A stretch of DNA of 10,878 nt from CAYYAQ01 sp964469555. GTDB lineage: Bacteria; Planctomycetota; UBA1135; UBA2386. The stretch is from assembly GCA_964469555.1 (NCBI GenBank), contig CAYYAQ010000175.1, positions 1 through 10,878 on the forward strand, in the 5' to 3' direction. Of this stretch, positions 6,930 through 10,878 are shown piece by piece (within the stretch, counting starts at the first letter, position 1; every line of letters starts with the position of its first letter). The translations under genes were made by a program, and so were the position numbers. The notes beneath the pieces are model-generated. The model was not told the DNA's origin. It worked only from the letters and a program-made list of their open reading frames with translations, and searched no databases.

Positions 6930-7595
6930 ATGATGGACGCTAGCATGACGGACGAGCCCGCAGAGCAACGAGGCCCCGACGATCCCGGCCAGACCTTGAT
7001 CCTGGTGCGCCGCGCGAAGAGTGGGGACGACGACGCGTTCACCGAACTCTATCGACGCCACGCCGATCGGGTTCGCCGCAGCGTGAGGCTTCGCCTCGCG
7101 AGCGAAGGCGTGCACGATCTCGAGGACGTCGTGCAGGAGACGTTCATGTACGCTTTTGAAGGACTGAAGGCCGGGAAGTTCGACGAGAACCACAGCGACG
7201 GCGGTTTCCGCAACTGGCTCGCGACGATCGCGGTGAACAAGATCCGGGATCGTGCCCGGTTCCGCAACGCGCAGAAACGCGGTTCGGGTCGGGAGAAGCT
7301 GATGCGCGACGCGTTCTCTTCCACGATGGGGGATCCGGGTTTCGCCTCGCCCCTCGCCCGCCCCAGCCAGATCATCCGCGGGAAGGAGTTCGAACAGAAG
7401 CTGGGCGAGGCGCTCGAGGAGTTGGACGACCGGCACCGTCGAATCATCGACCTACGGGACCACTGCGAGATGGCCTTCGACGAGATCGCGACCGAGATGG
7501 GCTACAAGAAAGCGGCGACCATGCGCTCGCTCTACAAGCGCGCCAAGACGAAGCTTCGCGAGTTGCTTCAGGAGAAGGGCCTCGAAGCTACCTAG
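6930..7595 (+). CDS. ECF-type RNA polymerase sigma factor
   Basis: The 221-residue product has the two-domain layout of extracytoplasmic-function sigma factors. Sigma region 2 covers about 25-115 and includes AFTELYRRHADRV (36-48), the core-binding segment DLEDVVQETF (63-72) and the -10 recognition helix FRNWLATIAVNKIRD (93-107). Region 4 covers about 160-212, with LDDRHRRIIDLRD (165-177) and the helix-turn-helix FDEIATEMGYKKAATMRSLY (183-202). The linker between them (about 116-158) is long. No fused C-terminal domain or transmembrane segment is present. ATG 6930 was chosen; ATG 6933 and 6945 are equally possible, and the in-frame extension upstream to 6831 would run into the opposing kinase start and looks non-coding. 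No anti-sigma factor gene is adjacent, so control through the divergent kinase is plausible but not shown. Confidence 0.93.
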   Translation: MMDASMTDEPAEQRGPDDPGQTLILVRRAKSGDDDAFTELYRRHADRVRRSVRLRLASEGVHDLEDVVQETFMYAFEGLKAGKFDENHSDGGFRNWLATIAVNKIRDRARFRNAQKRGSGREKLMRDAFSSTMGDPGFASPLARPSQIIRGKEFEQKLGEALEELDDRHRRIIDLRDHCEMAFDEIATEMGYKKAATMRSLYKRAKTKLRELLQEKGLEAT

Positions 7596-7615
7596 TCGTC
7601 GTTCGGCTACTTCGA
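7582..7615. terminator. Weak hairpin spanning the two convergent stop codons
   Basis: TCGAAG (7582-7587) and CTTCGA (7610-7615) can pair across the 11-bp gap between the sigma gene and the opposing thioredoxin-like gene, with partial extra pairing inside. It sits where a bidirectional terminator would be expected. The stem is short and there is no T-tract on either side, so this is a weak candidate. Confidence 0.2.
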
Positions 7616-9694
7616 CTCGAGAGAGAGTTCCAGGGCTTTCAGTTTCTCATCGAGCGCGGTCTTCTTCTCTGCGCTGAGCTTGCGACGCAGTCGGCGGGCG
7701 GTGCGTTGGAGGGTGTTGCCGAGACCGTCCGGCGACTCGAAGGTGGCGGGGCGGCCAGTGGCTGCGGCGAGGATCGCGACGTACGCCTTGTCGAACTGAC
7801 CGGCGTCCAAAGCCATCTTGGCGAGTCCGCCGCGGGCGAGTGCCGCGTAGTGGCTGGCGACATCCCTGAAGGCCTCGTTCGCGGCCCAGCTGCGTTCGAA
7901 GTTGCTGATGGACTTCTGGTACGCGCGTTCTGCCGCGGGGAGGCTCTTTGTCCGGACGTGCTCTTCGGCGACCAGCAGCATGGCGTAACCGGCGTAGTAG
8001 TCGGTTGACGGGTCCCGGCGCTGGTTTTGCAGCGTTTCGTAAGTCGCTGCGAGTGCGGTCATGCCGCCCTCCCACTTGGCCTGGTTGATCAGGTAGGCGT
8101 GGAGGTTGCTGTCGCTCGAGAATCGCTTCACGGCAGCACGATTGGCGACACCGGCTTCGCGCCGGGCGCCGAGGTAGAGAAGGAAGTCGATCTGGTCCCT
8201 GGCGTGTTGTGCGGTGGCCAGGGGGTGCGCAACCAGGGCCTGGTAGGCGCGGTGCACCTCCGTGACGGACTGGGCCGGATAGTCCTTTTCGTTCTCGACG
8301 GGGTTGTTGAGCGGTTCTCGCTGAGTTCGCGCGTAGACCTCGAGCGCCGTCAGAGCGTTCGCGGACGCCGCTTCTTCCGCGAGGCTGTCTCCGGTCAACG
8401 CCAGTTCCGCCTGCTCGCCGGCTTCCTTCTGCTTGCTGAGGAGCCACAGGATCCTTGTTCGCAAGATCGCAGCTTTCTCCTTCGCCATGCCCTTCTCGAC
8501 CGCGTGACCGACAGCCGACTCCGCGTCGTGCAGGAGGAACGTCGGGTCCTTCTGGTTCTGCATCCGATTGAGCGCGTATCGGAAGTTTGCCCGGGCGACT
8601 TCCATCCACAGTTTTCCGCCGGGGTCGTCTTTGCGGGCGTTCTTCGTGTTCGTTTCGATGCTCTTGTCGAGGTCGGCGAGTTCTTCGTTCGGCACGTTCT
8701 CCGGCAGGCGCTCGCCACCGGAATTCTGGTAGTGCTCGGACCACTTCGCGGGATCGACCCTCTTCGACTCCGCGCGGAGTGCATTGCGGATCGTCAGCGC
8801 GCGCCTGAATGTGTCGTTGGTTTTCGCCGGTCTCTCGAGAGCAGTTAGCAGGGTGTCGTATTCGGATTGGCTCCGAGCCGTGCCGAGAAACTGCAGCGTC
8901 AGGTCGAGCGAGTCTTCGTTGGCCGTCTTCACGAGCAGTGACGCTCCCGCCGCGCGAACCGCAGCGTTTGCGTCCATCAGCGAGATTCGGACGAGGTCAG
9001 GATGATCGTTGCCGCTCTTCTTCGCCGTTTCGAGGATCGCGACCCTGCCACGCGCGTCTGCTTTTGCGAACTTCGCTTCGACCTCCAGCCGATCGGCGTT
9101 GGTTCGTCCATCCAGTAGTCCGGCCAAGGAGCGGTCTTTGCTCTTCAAGTCCGGCATCGGGTTCGTCTGCTTGGCGTTCTTTCGCAGGGAGTCGTCGATC
9201 GCCGACAGGCTTCGGTCAAGGAAGTTATCGAACAGCCTCTTGCCGCCCACCCCGATCCCGATGTGGCGCGGGGCCGTACGATTGTCCTGGAAGTACTTCT
9301 CGTAGATCTTGGGTTCCATCGCGATGTGTTCGCCGCACGTCACACAGCCGAATCGTGGGCATGGAATCCGGCGACCCTGATCATCGAAGTCTCTGGCGTT
9401 GTGCCGGAAGACGGACCCGATCACGGCCACGTAGCGGCCCGCCAGCTTCGCGAAGCGCGCGTCCCGATAACGCACGTTCGCGAGCGAGTCACACGCTTGT
9501 TCGTTGTCCTGGTTAGCGACGATGAGAAGCGGGAGCTTCTTCGTTTTCGCGAGGTGCAACGCATCCCTCAGCGTTCGCTGCCACTGGATCAGCGACGGCT
9601 TGCTCAGCGGGTTCTGAACGGCGCGTGACTCGATCTGAGCGGGGAGGTACGGGATCAGCGCCAGTGCGATGGCGATCAGGTGGGACGTGCGCAT
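7607..9694 (-). CDS. Secreted thioredoxin-fold protein with HEAT/TPR-like helical repeats
   Basis: Starting at ATG 9694 gives 695 residues with an N-terminal signal peptide (HLIAIALALIPYLPAQ, about 5-20), so the protein is probably exported. Upstream in-frame starts at 9724 (ATG) and 9760 (TTG) would bury this signal and are less likely. Residues about 38-165 look like a thioredoxin-like domain: WQRTLRDALHLAKTKKLPLLIVANQ, with DNEQACDSL where the CxxC site would fall. Only one Cys (C68) is kept there, so ordinary disulfide redox activity is doubtful. A second cluster, C112-x4-C117-x2-C120-x2-H123, could bind a metal. From about 190 the protein is alpha-helical: first HEAT-like (MDANAAVRAAGASLLVKTA), then Ala-rich TPR-like helices, ending in a charged tail. 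The gene follows the thioesterase on the same strand and is convergent with the sigma gene. Function is unknown; a scaffold or envelope-stress role is inference. Confidence 0.82.
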   Translation of the reverse strand: MRTSHLIAIALALIPYLPAQIESRAVQNPLSKPSLIQWQRTLRDALHLAKTKKLPLLIVANQDNEQACDSLANVRYRDARFAKLAGRYVAVIGSVFRHNARDFDDQGRRIPCPRFGCVTCGEHIAMEPKIYEKYFQDNRTAPRHIGIGVGGKRLFDNFLDRSLSAIDDSLRKNAKQTNPMPDLKSKDRSLAGLLDGRTNADRLEVEAKFAKADARGRVAILETAKKSGNDHPDLVRISLMDANAAVRAAGASLLVKTANEDSLDLTLQFLGTARSQSEYDTLLTALERPAKTNDTFRRALTIRNALRAESKRVDPAKWSEHYQNSGGERLPENVPNEELADLDKSIETNTKNARKDDPGGKLWMEVARANFRYALNRMQNQKDPTFLLHDAESAVGHAVEKGMAKEKAAILRTRILWLLSKQKEAGEQAELALTGDSLAEEAASANALTALEVYARTQREPLNNPVENEKDYPAQSVTEVHRAYQALVAHPLATAQHARDQIDFLLYLGARREAGVANRAAVKRFSSDSNLHAYLINQAKWEGGMTALAATYETLQNQRRDPSTDYYAGYAMLLVAEEHVRTKSLPAAERAYQKSISNFERSWAANEAFRDVASHYAALARGGLAKMALDAGQFDKAYVAILAAATGRPATFESPDGLGNTLQRTARRLRRKLSAEKKTALDEKLKALELSLESK

Positions 9695-9775
9695 ATCGGG
9701 AGGGTATTCGAGGAGGGGGGCCATACCTGTAACAGTTGGTCGCTCGTCGTGGGGCAGCAACCCGAAAAACTGGGG

Positions 9776-10191
9776 TCAATCAGCAGGCGGCGCCTGGATC
9801 ATGTAGGTGAACAGGCCTTTTGCCAGGAGTCGGTGCTCTTGAAGCGCTTCGACGTCGACGATCGAGAGGGTCTGACCTCGCTTCACCAGCTTCGACCGAG
9901 CTTCGATCTCGCCTCTGTCCAGGCGTCCGGGTCGCATAAAGTTCACCTTGAACTCCACGCTGGTGAGCCCTGCGTCCACAGCGAGATCCGGCACGATCGC
10001 GTAGACCGCGGCGGAGTCCATGAGCGTCGAGAGGAAGCCCCGTGCACGACTCCCTTCTCCTGGATGAGCTCGGGATGCACGGGCAGCGCGACGCACGCCT
10101 GGCCGTCGCCGCACGAGACGTGCCTCGAGCCGATTAGTCGGTTGGCGGGCGTCCTCGCGAAAACGGTTCGGATGTCAGCTTCAGATGCCAT
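9776..10191 (-). pseudogene. PaaI-family hotdog thioesterase with apparent 1-nt frameshift
   Basis: Two overlapping reading frames together encode one small hotdog thioesterase. The first, from ATG 10191, gives TPANRLIG...ELIQEKGVVHG; the second gives FLSTLMDSAAVYAIV...SVEFKVNFMRPG...LLAKGLFTYMIQ and ends at 9778-9776. Adding one G to the G4 run (C4 on the plus strand, 10038-10041) restores one frame of 138 residues, a usual length for this family. It also restores the conserved HGG motif (50-52) with the downstream Asp59 (LMDSA) expected in PaaI-type enzymes that hydrolyse acyl-CoA thioesters. Both halves keep family-like sequence, so the break is either very recent or a base-calling or assembly error in the homopolymer. 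ATG 10230 is an alternative start. It lies 81 bp upstream of the thioredoxin-like gene in the same direction and may share its transcript. Confidence 0.82.
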
Positions 10192-10380
10192 GGTTGAGTT
10201 GATTCTGGGAGGCTTCGGCGCACTCAGCATTACCGCATCGTCGACTTCGCATCCACGAGTTACGGTGATCGAGTCGGATCGCGGGGGAATCCGAGCGAGT
10301 AATGGTGCCCTCCAATGGAATCAGAATAGCGCATCATTGTGCGGATCGTCTACGATTCGAAGACCTTCGGTTGCCTCCCC
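10192..10380. promoter_or_regulatory. Divergent intergenic region before thioesterase and methyltransferase
   Basis: This 189-bp region separates the thioesterase and methyltransferase starts and must carry promoters for both. I found no recognisable sigma-70 promoter, strong dyad or RNA gene in it. Part may be coding if the alternative starts at 10230 (thioesterase) or GTG 10339 (methyltransferase) are used. Confidence 0.35.
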
Positions 10381-10878
10381 ATGTCAGAAGTTGTGCCCCA
10401 CACTCGCCCGCACGGGACCGTTCTCGCTGAGCAGGACTGTTCGCCGCGTCTGGATCACCTGATCAACGCGACGTGCCTGCGCAAGCTCGATCTCGAGGGT
10501 GGGGAGCGGATCCTAGACGTGGGCAGCGGTTTCGCCACGTTCGCGCGGGCGATGGCTCGCATCGCCGGCACGCCGGTTGTCTGCGTCGAGAGCGATGAGC
10601 CGCGTATCTACCGCAGTCTCGAGATGGCGGAGGCGGACGGGGAGGGTTCGCTCATCGATGCCCGTCAGGGTGACGCGTGCGAGATCCCGCTTCGGAAAGA
10701 CGAGTGGGGGAGTTTCGACGTCGTCCACTGTCGCTTCCTGCTCAAGCGATTGTCCCGGCCGCAGGAAATCGTCGAGTCTCTCGCCAGGGCTCTTCGTCCC
10801 GGTGGCCGACTGGTCCTCGCGGACAACGACCACGACGTTCTCCGGATGTGGCCAGCGATGCCCGCCGTCGATGAACTC
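10381..10878 (+). CDS. Class I SAM-dependent methyltransferase (3' end beyond window)
   Basis: The frame is open from ATG 10381 to the right edge (166 codons), so the C-terminus is missing. Rossmann methyltransferase motifs appear in order: motif I ILDVGSGFATFARAMA (44-59), whose Asp46 and glycines bind S-adenosylmethionine; the acidic end of strand 2, VVCVESDEP (66-74), with Glu70 likely contacting the ribose; motif II FDVVHCRFLL (112-121); and LRPGGRLVLAD (138-148), the usual post-motif loop and strand. The third Gly of the DxGxGxG pattern is Ala52 here, a mild variation. This matches the Methyltransf_11/25-type small-molecule methyltransferases, but the substrate cannot be read from the sequence. 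An in-frame GTG at 10339 would add 14 residues; neither start has a clear Shine-Dalgarno. The gene points away from the thioesterase. Confidence 0.9.
   Translation, partial: MSEVVPHTRPHGTVLAEQDCSPRLDHLINATCLRKLDLEGGERILDVGSGFATFARAMARIAGTPVVCVESDEPRIYRSLEMAEADGEGSLIDARQGDACEIPLRKDEWGSFDVVHCRFLLKRLSRPQEIVESLARALRPGGRLVLADNDHDVLRMWPAMPAVDEL

Noticed and set aside
5260..6933. Plus-strand open frame of 557 codons opposite the kinase domain
   Set aside because: It lies antisense to the well-defined kinase catalytic domain. The translation is Val/Arg/Glu-rich without motifs and runs across the kinase start into the sigma gene start.
8027..8848. Plus-strand open frame of 273 codons within the thioredoxin-like gene
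   Set aside because: It is antisense to a coherent helical protein and has no recognisable domain or signal.
9325..9361. Haem c attachment site in the Cys cluster of the thioredoxin-like protein
   Set aside because: The order is C-V-T-C-G-E-H; haem c needs CxxCH with His directly after the second Cys.
9695..9775. Possible terminator after the thioesterase (ACCC...GGGT around a T5 run)
   Set aside because: The stem is only 4 bp and the T run lies in the loop rather than after the stem.

Overview
The window looks like chromosomal DNA of a high-GC member of the Planctomycetota or a close relative; the lineage below phylum cannot be fixed from the sequence alone. The reasons are a divergent pair of an ECF sigma factor and a very large membrane Ser/Thr kinase with C-terminal WD40 repeats, a secreted squalene-cyclase-like repeat protein, a secreted thioredoxin-like protein with helical repeats, and a near absence of clear Shine-Dalgarno sites. 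I see no tRNA, rRNA, CRISPR array or transposon.

Left part (1-2806). A minus-strand gene that runs off the left edge (1226 to <1) encodes an exported protein with prenyltransferase/squalene-oxidase-type repeats. A 108-bp divergent gap with a perfect 9-bp GC-rich inverted repeat (1286-1306) separates it from a plus-strand two-gene unit. That unit is a lipoprotein of unknown function (1335-2135) followed, through a GTGA stop/start overlap, by a TraT-like outer-membrane lipoprotein (2132-2806).

Middle part (2794-7595). The minus-strand gene 2794-6855 encodes a 1353-residue protein: active-looking kinase domain, one transmembrane segment, long coiled coil, and WD40 beta-propeller region. Its stop overlaps the TraT-like gene tail-to-tail inside a 13-bp palindrome, so both proteins end in Gln-Arg-Arg. 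An ECF sigma factor (6930-7595) starts 74 bp away in the opposite direction, suggesting shared regulation or a kinase-to-sigma signalling link.

Right part (7607-10878). Convergent with the sigma factor, and only 11 bp from its stop, is a minus-strand gene for a secreted thioredoxin-fold protein with helical repeats (7607-9694). Upstream of it on the same strand is a PaaI-type hotdog thioesterase (9776-10191) that carries an apparent 1-nt deletion in a G run. A SAM-dependent methyltransferase starts divergently at 10381 and continues past the right edge.

The most plausible functional theme is envelope sensing and gene regulation: a membrane kinase and an ECF factor surrounded by exported or lipid-anchored proteins. 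The thioesterase and methyltransferase look like ordinary metabolic neighbours. Nothing here is a clear defence or mobile system.
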